From positions 1 through 34,894 of the forward strand of contig PBOG01000266.1 in the NCBI GenBank assembly GCA_002724245.1: DNA of 34,894 nucleotides, written 5' to 3'. Positions within the stretch are counted from its first letter, which is position 1, and each line of letters begins with the position of its first letter. The DNA comes from Planctomycetaceae bacterium. GTDB lineage: Bacteria; Planctomycetota; Planctomycetia; Pirellulales; Pirellulaceae. The position numbers were made by a program, and so were the translations under genes. The notes under the pieces are model-generated. The model was not told the DNA's origin. It made no database searches and was given only the letters and a program-made list of their open reading frames with translations. Of this stretch, positions 15,353 through 24,030 are shown piece after piece.

Positions 15353-18136
15353 ATGCCAAAACGAGCCTCTTGCAACCACGCACCCAGCGATAGAAACCGA
15401 CAACTCGGGTTCGAGCTGCTGGAAGCACGCCGTCTATTGACTGCACCGCACGGCGCCATGCCGCAAGACCTCGCCGAATACCTTCTGGGCAGCACTGTTG
15501 TGACCGCGGTTTTCTTCGAGTCTGATGGCAGCCTTGACGAAAGCACGGAAGACTGGACTCCCACTCTGATAGCAGAAACCAAAACAAAAATTCAAAATGC
15601 TCTGGACTGGTGGTCCGACACGTTCCAACGACATCAGGTGTGCGATGCCCTTGAATTGAGTGGATCCGGATGCCAGGCGTTGTCCAATGCGGAAATTGAC
15701 TCACTGGCAAATGAGCACGCGCGTCATGAAATCGACTTTGTCGTCGACTGGACGTACGCCGACAATCCTTTTCCCACCGCGTTTGAGCCAATCAATCGAA
15801 TTTCCGATGACTACATTTACTGGGGGACCCAGTTCCTCCAGGAAGTGGGCTACTCCGGGAGCACACTCGGTTTCGGAGAAGACCTGGTCGATTTCAATCA
15901 TCAGCAGCGTCTGGCAGCAGAAACCGACTGGGCATTCACGCTGTTTGTGGCCAACTCCGACCAGGACGCAGAAGACACCTGGGCAGAGGGAGGATCATTC
16001 ACCCGGGCATTTGCATTCCCACAGGAAAAGTTGATCGTACAACCCTCGGGGAGACCTGCGAGTACCACCGCGCATGAAATCGGTCACATGTACTGGGCAT
16101 TTGACGAATACGCACCTGCAGGCACTTACTTCAGTTCGCGCGGATACTACAACCAGCGGAATGAAAATGCCCACGACAACCCGACCCCCGGATTTGTCCA
16201 GGTCGACAGTATCATGGACCGAGAGGCTGGCGTCTCAGGAACACGTCTGGAAAACGCTTATGCGTCCGAAACCAGCTCTCCCTCTTCGCTCATCATGGTC
16301 GGCTGGCGGGACAGCGACAACGATGGAATTATGGATGCACTTGATGTACCTCATCAGATCACGGGCACAGGCTACTACGATCAAGTTACCGAGCAATATA
16401 AATTCCACGGTACGTCGGAAGTTCAGACCCTGCCCAACCTCAACCCGCGTCCTTCGGGAACACGTTCAGGGAGCCTGCAGAATGACATCACTCTGAACCA
16501 GATTACCCGGCTGGAATACCGGATTGATGGTGTAGACAACCCCTGGCAGAGCGAACCCCTCAGCGCCACTGGCGATGCTGTTACGCTCGACGTTAGCCTC
16601 CCTGTCCCCGCTGACTTTACCAGTATCGAAATTCGCACTGTCGATGAAAACACCGGTGTGCAGTCTGCCCACTTCCTGGGGTCACCTGAGCAACCAACCC
16701 AATACACCGCCAGTGGCATTTCCGGTTTCGTCCGCTACGACACAGCTGCAGATGGGCTCGACCCGGGCGATGTCAATGGGCTGGAAGGGTGGACCGTTGA
16801 ACTCCTCGATGAGCAGGGAGCCTCCCTCGCATTACGGCAACACGTCGACCCCGACGATTACGAAGAACTGGTCGAATTGAACGAAGTGCACCCCCAAGTC
16901 ACCTTAACTTCGATCGGCGACGGAGTTGCCCGGACCGCCGTCTACGCGCGGACGCGGTCGCCCGCATCAACGGGTAGCCGCGTATTCGCACACGCCCTGG
17001 ACGCCACCACGATCAGCGCCGAATGGACCCAGCAGGACCGACGCCTGCAAATGGCGTTTGCGGAACCCATTGCCACGCTCAGCTTGGATGCGGTAGCCAA
17101 TAGCGATGGAGACGTCGGACGATTGGAAGTCTACGACCTTAACGATCAGCTGTTGGCTCGCTACACAACAGAACGGCTCGACACCGGCAACGTCGAAACG
17201 ATGACGCTCAGCCGTGCCGCCGGGGACATCGCTTACGCAATCGCGAGCGCGCACGCAGGCACAGCGATTCGCTTCGACAACCTCCAGTTCGGCGCGGAAA
17301 CCGAACAATTAACCAACTCGAGTGGGGATTTCTCTTTCCCCCACCTTCCCGCTGGCAACTACACACTCACCGTCACAGCGCAAGACGACTATGAGCTCAC
17401 GACGAACACGAATTGGTCGATCGAGCTGGTAGATCGACTCGACAATCTTACCAATTTCGACTTCGGAGCACGTCTGATCGCGGGTGCAAACTGGCAAAAC
17501 CCGGTCGAACCGCTAGACGTCGACAATGATGGATTCATTGCACCAATCGATGTATTGCTGATTGTTAGCCACCTTAACCAGCACGGCTCACACCCACTCC
17601 CCGTGCCACCGCAACCGCCCGAACTGCCACCACCTTTCCTGGACGTAGACGGCGACGATCACGTTGCCCCCGTCGACGCGCTGCTGATCATTGGACACCT
17701 GAATAGTCAGGACGCTTCCGCTGACGGAGAAGATAGCGACTCGATCACACCACCATCAATGCTTGCCCCTGCAGCGCAAAACCCGCTATCGCCCCTACGT
17801 CCTCCACTGGCAATCTGGCAAACGACAACCCAGCTCCCACTCCACAGGCATCTCGTCACTGCGTTACCTACGGTTACGGGAGCCACCACCAGTGCACGTT
17901 CAGACAGCCTTGGACCCGCCAAACCGAGGGCGCCCGAAGTGGCTCGCGATTACAGTCACTGCGCATCAGACACGCACCAAGCAAGCCCGGACGACGAGTT
18001 GTTCAATGGTGACTTCACAGCCATCAAGCTCGAAAACCTGCTCCGCCGCACACGCGTCAGAAAACTGGACATCGAAAACGCGCTGACTGAAATCGCGCCG
18101 CACATTGATGCCGCCTGGCAACGGCACAGCCGCTGA
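15353..18136 (+). CDS. Secreted HEIGH-type metalloprotease-like protein with planctomycete N-terminal motif and dockerin-like repeats
   Basis: The protein has 927 residues from ATG 15353. The start is uncertain: a GTG at 15266 is also in frame and neither has a good ribosome binding site. GFELLEARRLLT near 19-30 is the N-terminal export-associated LExRxLL motif of planctomycete surface proteins. A zinc site HEIGH occurs at 241-245, followed by MYWAFDEY, so a metzincin-like peptidase is probable, with the Asp/Glu a candidate third ligand. A Cna-B/SdrD-like beta domain starts near 460 (ASGISGFVRYDT). Two calcium-loop repeats, DVDNDGFIAPIDVLLI (722-737) and DVDGDDHVAPVDALLI (764-779), resemble one dockerin type I module. 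A Pro-rich linker and a non-conserved tail follow. The product likely acts outside the cell or on its surface. Confidence 0.82.
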   Translation: MPKRASCNHAPSDRNRQLGFELLEARRLLTAPHGAMPQDLAEYLLGSTVVTAVFFESDGSLDESTEDWTPTLIAETKTKIQNALDWWSDTFQRHQVCDALELSGSGCQALSNAEIDSLANEHARHEIDFVVDWTYADNPFPTAFEPINRISDDYIYWGTQFLQEVGYSGSTLGFGEDLVDFNHQQRLAAETDWAFTLFVANSDQDAEDTWAEGGSFTRAFAFPQEKLIVQPSGRPASTTAHEIGHMYWAFDEYAPAGTYFSSRGYYNQRNENAHDNPTPGFVQVDSIMDREAGVSGTRLENAYASETSSPSSLIMVGWRDSDNDGIMDALDVPHQITGTGYYDQVTEQYKFHGTSEVQTLPNLNPRPSGTRSGSLQNDITLNQITRLEYRIDGVDNPWQSEPLSATGDAVTLDVSLPVPADFTSIEIRTVDENTGVQSAHFLGSPEQPTQYTASGISGFVRYDTAADGLDPGDVNGLEGWTVELLDEQGASLALRQHVDPDDYEELVELNEVHPQVTLTSIGDGVARTAVYARTRSPASTGSRVFAHALDATTISAEWTQQDRRLQMAFAEPIATLSLDAVANSDGDVGRLEVYDLNDQLLARYTTERLDTGNVETMTLSRAAGDIAYAIASAHAGTAIRFDNLQFGAETEQLTNSSGDFSFPHLPAGNYTLTVTAQDDYELTTNTNWSIELVDRLDNLTNFDFGARLIAGANWQNPVEPLDVDNDGFIAPIDVLLIVSHLNQHGSHPLPVPPQPPELPPPFLDVDGDDHVAPVDALLIIGHLNSQDASADGEDSDSITPPSMLAPAAQNPLSPLRPPLAIWQTTTQLPLHRHLVTALPTVTGATTSARSDSLGPAKPRAPEVARDYSHCASDTHQASPDDELFNGDFTAIKLENLLRRTRVRKLDIENALTEIAPHIDAAWQRHSR

Positions 18137-18172
18137 GAAAACCTCACTGCCCTCGCACCGCCCAACGGCAGG

Positions 18173-18541
18173 CTAAAAAGCCAGGACCCCTCGGCAGGCA
18201 ATCGGAAACAGGCCGATGCCAAGCGCCGCCACCGTAATTTGCCAGGGTGGGTACTGGAGGCGCAAGAAATAGACGGCAGGAACCAGCAAGACCGCCAGAA
18301 TCCCCGTGATAGTGGCCGTAAAGAGCAGCAAGCCTGGCAGTACGGCTACCGCTTCGGGAAGCGACTGCGCGTCTGACCGAGCCACGATGGCCCAAGCCAC
18401 CAACAGCCCCAAATCCGCCACCAGCGTCACTACTGTCGTCAACATCCAGCCCACCGTGGCCGCCTCCGCCACGCGACTCTCAACCGGATCAGTACGTTGT
18501 GTACGCCGCCGAGACGGCCGATTGCGTCCACGTTTTCCCAT
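18173..18541 (-). CDS. Small integral membrane protein of unknown function
   Basis: The protein has 122 residues from ATG 18541, which has AGGTG eight bases upstream on the minus strand; the frame opens 19 codons earlier without support. The N-terminus is strongly basic (GKRGRNRPSRRRTQR), followed by three likely membrane helices: about 30-53 (WMLTTVVTLVADLGLLVAWAI), 68-95 (LLLFTATITGILAVLLVPAVYF) and 103-122. By the positive-inside rule the N-terminus should be cytoplasmic. It converges on the metalloprotease gene with 36 bases between them. I do not recognise a family. Confidence 0.72.
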   Translation of the reverse strand: MGKRGRNRPSRRRTQRTDPVESRVAEAATVGWMLTTVVTLVADLGLLVAWAIVARSDAQSLPEAVAVLPGLLLFTATITGILAVLLVPAVYFLRLQYPPWQITVAALGIGLFPIACRGVLAF

Positions 18542-19105
18542 TTTTTTGCACCTGCGGATGCCGTCTTTGCGAATCTGCCGCCCGCCCCAGCGAGCCACTC
18601 ATCTTTGGGCAAAACACCAGAGAGCGACCTGACCACTGCCAGGAAAAGCAAACGATCGCCGGCAGTCAATACAATCGGCATGGCGCAACACTTTCGGCAC
18701 CACAGCCGATTCCGTTCGCCAGACCGGCAGGCAATCGAGGCTCCCTGGGCTGCTTGATCAACCCGCCGACAACCGTCATACCTGCCGCGACACACAGGCC
18801 TGAGTTTGCACGCTGAGGTTGGTTTTGGAAAGCCGTCGTGCCGCGGTCGAGTCGACCAGAATCGCTGAGACGGGAGGAGCAGTCGTGGAAATTACGGGTA
18901 AGCTAGGTCCACGGGTGTTGACGGAACCCCCGCTCAGCTATAAATTTAGTCGTTTGCCTTTGGGAATTGACGTCCCGCAGCAGCCTTCGCGCACTCGCGA
19001 GAGCAAGTGCCGAGCAAACGGTTGGTCTGGTCAGCAACTCCTGCAGCATCGGTCACTTAAGGGAACGAGTGCCGATTCATCCCCGTTTTTTGTGGAGTCC
19101 GGAAC
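18542..19105. promoter_or_regulatory. 564-bp region upstream of the S10 operon
   Basis: No coding gene is supported here; the open frames have neither ribosome binding sites nor recognisable products. EF-Tu, EF-G, rpsL and rpsG, which often precede rpsJ, are not present. The region divides the membrane-protein gene from the ribosomal cluster and contains the promoter candidate at 18918-18944. That leaves an rpsJ leader of about 150 bases. Confidence 0.55.
18918..18944 (+). promoter_or_regulatory. Candidate sigma-70 promoter of the S10 cluster
   Basis: TTGACG (18918-18923) and TATAAA (18939-18944) each match consensus at five of six positions. The spacer is 15 bases, which is short; shifting the -10 to TAAATT gives 17 but a poorer match. 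The position, about 160 bases before rpsJ, suits a leader-bearing ribosomal operon. Confidence 0.5.
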
Positions 19106-19429
19106 GTGTCGACCGGTGGTGAAGTCATTCGAATTCGGATGGAAGCGTACGATCACGCGATCCTGGATCAAAGCGCGTTGGAAATTGTAGACACGGCAAA
19201 AAGAACGCATTCGGAGGTGCACGGGCCCGTTCCCTTACCGACACGTATCGAACGCTACACAGTATTGTCAGGTCCACACGTGGACAAGAAGGCACGTACC
19301 CAGTTCGAAATTCGCACGCATAAACGCCTGATTGATATCGTGCAGGCGACAGCGAAAACAATCGAATCACTGAACAAGCTGAGCTTGCCAGCTGGAGTTG
19401 ACATCAAAATCAAGGCTTCATCCAGGTAA
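19106..19429 (+). CDS. rpsJ: 30S ribosomal protein S10
   Basis: S10 sits in the head of the small subunit and, as NusE, takes part in antitermination complexes. The protein has 107 residues, close to the usual 103. The family signature [16 protein letters not shown] starts near residue 8, and [18 protein letters not shown] with [12 protein letters not shown] is typical. GTG 19106 is the start, with GGAG nine bases upstream. It is the first gene of the joined S10-spc-alpha cluster. A gap of 124 bp with a hairpin separates it from rplC. Confidence 0.95.
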   Translation: MSTGGEVIRIRMEAYDHAILDQSALEIVDTAKRTHSEVHGPVPLPTRIERYTVLSGPHVDKKARTQFEIRTHKRLIDIVQATAKTIESLNKLSLPAGVDIKIKASSR

Positions 19430-19483
19430 ATGCAGCCTGGATCACACACTTATGAAACGGATGTTTCTCAGGTAATCACGAAG

Positions 19484-19510
19484 TTCCTGACACTCTTCTG
19501 CCATCAGGAA
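19484..19510 (+). promoter_or_regulatory. Intercistronic hairpin upstream of rplC
   Basis: TTCCTGA (19484-19490) and TCAGGAA (19504-19510) form a perfect 7-bp stem with a 13-base loop, 44 bases before the rplC ATG. A second pairing, ACACT with AGTGT, overlaps it and would be mutually exclusive. There is no T-run, so processing or translational control is more likely than termination. Confidence 0.35.
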
Positions 19511-19553
19511 GTGTATTCGGGATCCTGAAAACGCGCCCTCAAGGAAAGTACCG

Positions 19554-20405
19554 ATGTTTACCGGAATACTCGGCCGCAAGGTCGGGATGACGCAGATTTA
19601 TAGCGAATCAGGCGAGAGCATTCCGGTTACGGTACTGGAGGCAGGGCCGTGCCCGGTGCTTGGGATTCGCACAGTCGAAAAAGATGGCTACAGCGCCGTC
19701 CAGTTGGGCTATCAGGATAAGAAACGTCCGGCCGGCAATCGCAAACGTAGTCGCTCGAGCCAGGCCAGCCGCAGCGAACGTGGACAAGTGACCAACCGCC
19801 TGGGCAGTAAGCGTCAAGAGAAGCGTGCGGGGCAAGTCGCCCCGACTCCGAAGGCAGAGTGCGAGCCACAGAAATTCATCCGAGAGTTTCGCGGCGATGC
19901 ACCCGATGAGATCGAAATCGGCACCCTGGTCGATGTTTCTGGATTTCATCCGACGCTGGCGGACCTGCCGACGTTACTCAAAGAACTAGCGGAAAAGAAC
20001 AAAATTGATCCGGAAGACGTTGGTTGGCAGGCGCAGCTCAAGAAAAAGAAGCCACTCGATTACCGTGACTGTTTGAGCTCGATCATGTCTGTCGATGTTA
20101 CCGGCACGAGTAAGGGCCGTGGCTACGCTGGGGTGATGAAACGACACAACTTCGCTGGCCAACGGGCATCACACGGCGTGAAAAAGGTCCACCGCCACGC
20201 TGGTGGTACTGGCATGAGTGCCGCACCAAGTCGTTTGTTCAAGGGCAAACGCATGGCCGGGCAATACGGAAATGCAACGATTACTACGCGGAATTTAAAG
20301 GTTGCGGTCGTGGATCAAGAAAACAATCTGTTGCTGGTCCGAGGTGCAGTACCTGGCCCGAACGGTGGTTATGTCGTGATCCGAGAAACCAACAAATTTA
20401 ATTAG
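19554..20405 (+). CDS. rplC: 50S ribosomal protein L3, enlarged by two insertions
   Basis: L3 is a primary 23S rRNA binder that reaches to the peptidyl-transferase centre. At 283 residues it is about 70 longer than usual. The N-terminus MFTGILGRKVGMTQIY and the core VDVTGTSKGRGYAGVMKRHNF through HRHAGGTGMS are conserved, including the residues of the central loop. A basic insertion lies at about 60-97 (Arg/Lys/Ser rich) and a second at about 131-176, helical and mixed charge, just before VDVTGTSKG where other L3 proteins have only a few residues. AGGAAAG lies upstream of the ATG. Reading frame and codon use run smoothly across both insertions, so they are real parts of the gene. Confidence 0.95.
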   Translation: MFTGILGRKVGMTQIYSESGESIPVTVLEAGPCPVLGIRTVEKDGYSAVQLGYQDKKRPAGNRKRSRSSQASRSERGQVTNRLGSKRQEKRAGQVAPTPKAECEPQKFIREFRGDAPDEIEIGTLVDVSGFHPTLADLPTLLKELAEKNKIDPEDVGWQAQLKKKKPLDYRDCLSSIMSVDVTGTSKGRGYAGVMKRHNFAGQRASHGVKKVHRHAGGTGMSAAPSRLFKGKRMAGQYGNATITTRNLKVAVVDQENNLLLVRGAVPGPNGGYVVIRETNKFN

Positions 20406-20459
20406 CTTCTTTGTGGGTCGCGACGTGTGATCCAACCCTCATGGGTAGCGGGTGATTTT

Positions 20460-21131
20460 ATGGTGCAACTCCCAGTCTATAATGCAGCCGGAGAAACCGT
20501 CGATACGTATGATATCGACGCCGACGAGCTCGCGCCACGCATTAACAAACAGTTGCTCCACGACGCGGTCGTGATGTATCAAGCGAGCCAACGACAGGGG
20601 TCATTCCGTACAAAATCGCGGGCAAGGGTTGCCGGCAGCACACAAAAGATGTTTCGGCAAAAAGGGACAGGACGTGCCCGCGCCGGCAGCAGTCGCACAA
20701 ATGTGCGCCGCGGCGGCGGCATGGCGTTTGCCAAAGAAAATCGTGACTTCTCCTACCGCCTCCCTAAAAAAGCACTGCGCACTGCCACTCGCATGGCAGT
20801 CGCATCCAAGATTATCGACGAACAAATCGTCATCGTCGATGAACTGATCTTTGACGAACCCAAAACCAGGAAGATGGACGAGATCCTGCAGAAGCTGCCT
20901 GTTGCTGGTTCCACTACACTGGTTGCAACAGATAGCCATAACACAAACGTCTATCTAAGTGCTCGCAACTTGTCGCCCACGGTCACAGTCCTGGAAGTCT
21001 CCGACCTGAATGCACTTAGTGTGTTAAAGCCTAAGTTCCTTTTGATCACTAAAGCAGCCCTTGACATTCTGCGTGGTGTGGCAACTGAAGCCGCGCCAGC
21101 AGAAGCTGTGGCTGAAACCGAAGACGAATAA
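20460..21131 (+). CDS. rplD: 50S ribosomal protein L4
   Basis: L4 lines the exit tunnel of the large subunit and in many bacteria regulates the S10 operon. It has 223 residues. ATG 20460 gives the usual opening VQLPVYNAAGETVDTYDI; the GTG at 20427 would add eleven residues and lacks support. The tunnel loop RVAGSTQKMFRQKGTGRARAG covers about 57-77. The C-terminus is extended by an Ala/Glu-rich tail ending AETEDE, absent from E. coli L4. Spacing is 54 bp from rplC and 26 bp to rplW. Confidence 0.95.
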   Translation: MVQLPVYNAAGETVDTYDIDADELAPRINKQLLHDAVVMYQASQRQGSFRTKSRARVAGSTQKMFRQKGTGRARAGSSRTNVRRGGGMAFAKENRDFSYRLPKKALRTATRMAVASKIIDEQIVIVDELIFDEPKTRKMDEILQKLPVAGSTTLVATDSHNTNVYLSARNLSPTVTVLEVSDLNALSVLKPKFLLITKAALDILRGVATEAAPAEAVAETEDE

Positions 21132-21157
21132 GGCGTTAAGTTAAGGCATAACGTTCG

Positions 21158-21484
21158 ATGAAAGCCACCAAGGCAAAAGAAAAGAGCTCGAAGATTCAAC
21201 TGGAACCTTACCAGATTGTTCTGAGGCCACTGGTTACTGAAAAGGGAACGCAGCTCGCGTCCGATACGTTAACTCGCGCGTATACGTTCGAAGTGAACCC
21301 CCTGGCCAACAAGACTGAGATTCGAGCCGCGATTGAAGAATTATTTGACGTCAAAGTAGTCAACGTTCGCACCCAAACTCGTGTCGGGAAACCGCGCCGC
21401 TACAAATTCCGGTACGGCCGAACAAAAAACTGGAAAAAAGCAATCGTGAAGCTTGATGTAGAGCACCGGATTGACTTCTTCTGA
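21158..21484 (+). CDS. rplW: 50S ribosomal protein L23
   Basis: L23 surrounds the tunnel exit and docks trigger factor and SRP. It has 108 residues against the usual 95-100, with a basic N-terminal extension (KATKAKEKSSK) before the conserved YQIVLRPLVTEKGTQL. YTFEVNPLANKTEIRAAIEELFDVKV is typical, as is the TRVGKPRRYKFRYGR basic loop. A 119-bp gap with a hairpin follows before rplB. Confidence 0.94.
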   Translation: MKATKAKEKSSKIQLEPYQIVLRPLVTEKGTQLASDTLTRAYTFEVNPLANKTEIRAAIEELFDVKVVNVRTQTRVGKPRRYKFRYGRTKNWKKAIVKLDVEHRIDFF

Positions 21485-21555
21485 TGCCGGTTTCGCATCA
21501 TGGATTGTCTGTTTCGTATCGTAAAGTCTGTTCTGTTTCGTGAAGCAAGTTGATG

Positions 21556-21582
21556 AACGCCAGCTCAGGTTACCTGGGCGTT
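21556..21582 (+). promoter_or_regulatory. Hairpin in the rplW-rplB gap
   Basis: AACGCC pairs with GGCGTT, and inside it CAGG pairs with CCTG around the loop TTA, with AGCT bulged on the 5' side. It lies 22 bases before rplB in the longest gap of the S10 section. There is no T-run. It may be an r-protein binding site or processing site. Confidence 0.45.
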
Positions 21583-21603
21583 GTTGAACCGCTGGAGTGA
21601 CTC

Positions 21604-22464
21604 ATGGGGATCCGCAAATATAAACCGACCACCGCGGGTCGTCGCAATGCAAGTGTCAGCGACTTTGCTGAACTGACGCCCGGCGCCAAACCGGAAAAAT
21701 CACTATTGCGCCCGCTACACAAAAAAGGCGGCCGCAATAACCAGGGAAAAATTACCGCCCGCCATCGCGGTGGCGGTCACAAACGTCGTTATCGGATTAT
21801 TGATTTCCGCCGCAATAAAGATGGGGTAGTCGCAAAGGTTGACTCGATCCAATACGACCCCAACCGTAGTGCACGTATTGCTTTATTGCATTACAGGGAT
21901 GGCGAAAAGCGATACATCCTGGCACCCGACGGCCTGAAGGCGGGTGACCGTGTCGAGAGTGGAGCAGATTCGCCACCGGATCTCGGAAACGCATTGCCGC
22001 TGAGAAACATTCCACTCGGAACAGAGATACACAACGTCGAATTGTTACCAGGCCGTGGCGGTGCCATGTGCCGGAGTGCGGGTTCCAGTGCGCGACTCCT
22101 GGCTCGCGAAGGCGACTGGGCGCAACTCTCACTTCCGAGTGGAGAAATCCGCCGTGTACCTTCGAAGTGCCGTGCTACGATTGGCAAGGTTGGTAACCCC
22201 GAACATATGGCAGTGCGTTTAGGCAAGGCCGGCCGCAAACGCTGGCTGGGACGGCGGCCCCACGTGCGGGGTACCGCCATGAACCCCATTGACCACCCAC
22301 ATGGTGGTGGTGAGGGCCGGACCAAAGGCGGTCGACATCCTGTCAGCCCGACCGGAGTCCCGGCCAAAGGTGGGCCCACCCGGCAAAAGCGGAAGCCTTC
22401 TAATGCAGCCATTGTCCGCCGTCGACGTTCCAAGCGTTACGGCCAATTGACCTTACGTAAATAA
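21604..22464 (+). CDS. rplB: 50S ribosomal protein L2
   Basis: L2 is needed for subunit joining and supports peptidyl transfer. It has 286 residues, slightly over the usual 273-280. The N-terminus [17 protein letters not shown], the core [23 protein letters not shown] and the C-terminal loop [17 protein letters not shown] (about 231-247), with the conserved His, are all present. The ATG at 21604 has GGAG eight bases upstream. rpsS follows after 25 bp. Confidence 0.96.
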   Translation: MGIRKYKPTTAGRRNASVSDFAELTPGAKPEKSLLRPLHKKGGRNNQGKITARHRGGGHKRRYRIIDFRRNKDGVVAKVDSIQYDPNRSARIALLHYRDGEKRYILAPDGLKAGDRVESGADSPPDLGNALPLRNIPLGTEIHNVELLPGRGGAMCRSAGSSARLLAREGDWAQLSLPSGEIRRVPSKCRATIGKVGNPEHMAVRLGKAGRKRWLGRRPHVRGTAMNPIDHPHGGGEGRTKGGRHPVSPTGVPAKGGPTRQKRKPSNAAIVRRRRSKRYGQLTLRK

Positions 22465-22489
22465 GTCTTGCGGAAAGCAGATCGCTGAT

Positions 22490-22759
22490 ATGGGACGATC
22501 ATTAAAAAAAGGCCCGTTTGTGGATCCTCGGCTCTATGTCAAGGTCCAGAAGCAAGTCGAGTCTGGCCAAAAAGAACCAATCAAGACATGGGCCCGGAGC
22601 TGCACGATTGTTCCTGAATTCGTCGGCACAACGTTTCTGGTGCACAATGGCAAACTGCATATGAAAGTACTCGTCACTGAGGATATGGTTGGGCACAAGC
22701 TAGGAGAGTTCGCGCCCACTCGCGTGTTTCGTGGTCACGGCGGTAAAGGCAAACGCTAG
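22490..22759 (+). CDS. rpsS: 30S ribosomal protein S19
   Basis: S19 lies in the head of the small subunit with S13. It has 89 residues, normal length. [14 protein letters not shown] and [17 protein letters not shown] followed by [30 protein letters not shown] are diagnostic. The C-terminus HGGKGKR is the usual basic end. rplV starts 60 bp further on. Confidence 0.96.
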   Translation: MGRSLKKGPFVDPRLYVKVQKQVESGQKEPIKTWARSCTIVPEFVGTTFLVHNGKLHMKVLVTEDMVGHKLGEFAPTRVFRGHGGKGKR

Positions 22760-22819
22760 TTTTCTCGACGTCCCGACTCCAATCGGCAGTAGTCAAGACG
22801 TCACCTGAAGGATGTGGGA

Positions 22820-23254
22820 ATGGGTCACAACAAAGCCAGGCAAAAGCCGGAAAATCACAAGCGTGCCTCGCACAGGTACGCACGGATCAGCGCGCGCAAA
22901 GTTCGACCACTCGCGGACCTGATTCGCGGTGAATACGTCGAGGATGCAATCAATATTCTTCGGTATCAGCCACAACGGGGCGCAAGGATGCTGGAAAAAG
23001 TGCTGCAAAGCGCTTTGGCAAATGCCACAAATCCCGACCAAAACATCAGAGTCAGGCAAGCCGATGGACGCAAGGGTGACAGTCAGCCCGTCAATGAGGG
23101 AACGCAAACTAGATTGTTGTTCGTCAAAACTGCCCGTGTCGACGAAGGCCCCATGTTCAAACGCATTCGTCCCCGCGCCCGGGGTATGGCTTATATGATT
23201 TTGAAGCGGACTTCTCATATTCACGTTGAACTGGAGTCGTATCGCGGAGAGTAA
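22820..23254 (+). CDS. rplV: 50S ribosomal protein L22
   Basis: L22 contributes a beta-hairpin to the exit tunnel. It has 144 residues, longer than the usual 110-118 because of an N-terminal extension (GHNKARQKPENHKR) before HRYARISARKVRPLADLIRG. The hairpin region MFKRIRPRARGMAYMILKRTSHI is intact near the C-terminus. ATG 22820 has GAAGGA seven bases upstream; the GTG two codons earlier sits too close to that site. rpsC follows after 65 bp. Confidence 0.95.
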   Translation: MGHNKARQKPENHKRASHRYARISARKVRPLADLIRGEYVEDAINILRYQPQRGARMLEKVLQSALANATNPDQNIRVRQADGRKGDSQPVNEGTQTRLLFVKTARVDEGPMFKRIRPRARGMAYMILKRTSHIHVELESYRGE

Positions 23255-23319
23255 ATTTGCGAGTTGAGCCACTGTGGCCACCCGCGATCACTCGGATCAT
23301 CCTGTTAGGAAAACGGTTC

Positions 23320-24030
23320 ATGGGACAAAAAGTAAATCCAATCGCATTTCGGACCGGCGTTATGCTGGGCTGGAAAAGCCGCTGGTATGCCTCCAAGCAA
23401 GAATTTGCAGAGCTGCTTCTGGAGGACCACAAGGTTCGTGATTTCATCAAGAACCACCCCAAGAAGCCACAGTACCGCAATGCAGGCATCAATCAGATCG
23501 AAATCGAACGCACCAGGGATGACGTTAAGATCGTGATTCACGCGGCACGACCCGGATTGATCATTGGTAAACGTGGCCAGGAAATTGAAATACTCCAGGC
23601 AGAATTACAGAATTTGATCGGCCGCATTGTGAATCTCAAGGTGGAAGAGATCGGGCGTCCGGAACTCAAAGCGCAGCTTGTTGCCGAAGACATTTCACAA
23701 CAACTCTCGAGGCGTTCGAGTTTCCGCCGCACCATGAAACGCGCGATGGAAACGACGATGGACGCAGGCGCTGGTGGCATCAGAATTCAATTGGCTGGTC
23801 GATTGGGTGGTGCAGAAATGGCGCGGCGTGAAAAACAAAGCACCGGCTCGATTCCGCTGAGTACGTTGCGTGCAAATATTGACTATGGATTTACAGAAGC
23901 CAAGACCGCGCAAGGCCATATAGGCGTTCAGGTCTGGATCAATAACGGTATGTTTGAAGGGCAATCCGATGGCGCAGATGCCGAAACGGGTCAAGCACCG
24001 AAAAAGCCAAAGAGGTCGTATAAAAGGTAA
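23320..24030 (+). CDS. rpsC: 30S ribosomal protein S3
   Basis: S3 forms part of the mRNA entry pore. It has 236 residues. ATG 23320 starts the family opening GQKVNPIAFRTG and has AGGA ten bases upstream; the open frame begins 21 codons earlier without support. The KH-domain GxxG loop is GKRG at 83-86 in GLIIGKRGQEIE. The C-terminal domain contains QLAGRLGGAEMAR. The tail after residue about 215, ending KKPKRSYKR, is variable in the family. Here its last 62 bases also encode the start of rplP in another frame. Confidence 0.96.
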   Translation: MGQKVNPIAFRTGVMLGWKSRWYASKQEFAELLLEDHKVRDFIKNHPKKPQYRNAGINQIEIERTRDDVKIVIHAARPGLIIGKRGQEIEILQAELQNLIGRIVNLKVEEIGRPELKAQLVAEDISQQLSRRSSFRRTMKRAMETTMDAGAGGIRIQLAGRLGGAEMARREKQSTGSIPLSTLRANIDYGFTEAKTAQGHIGVQVWINNGMFEGQSDGADAETGQAPKKPKRSYKR

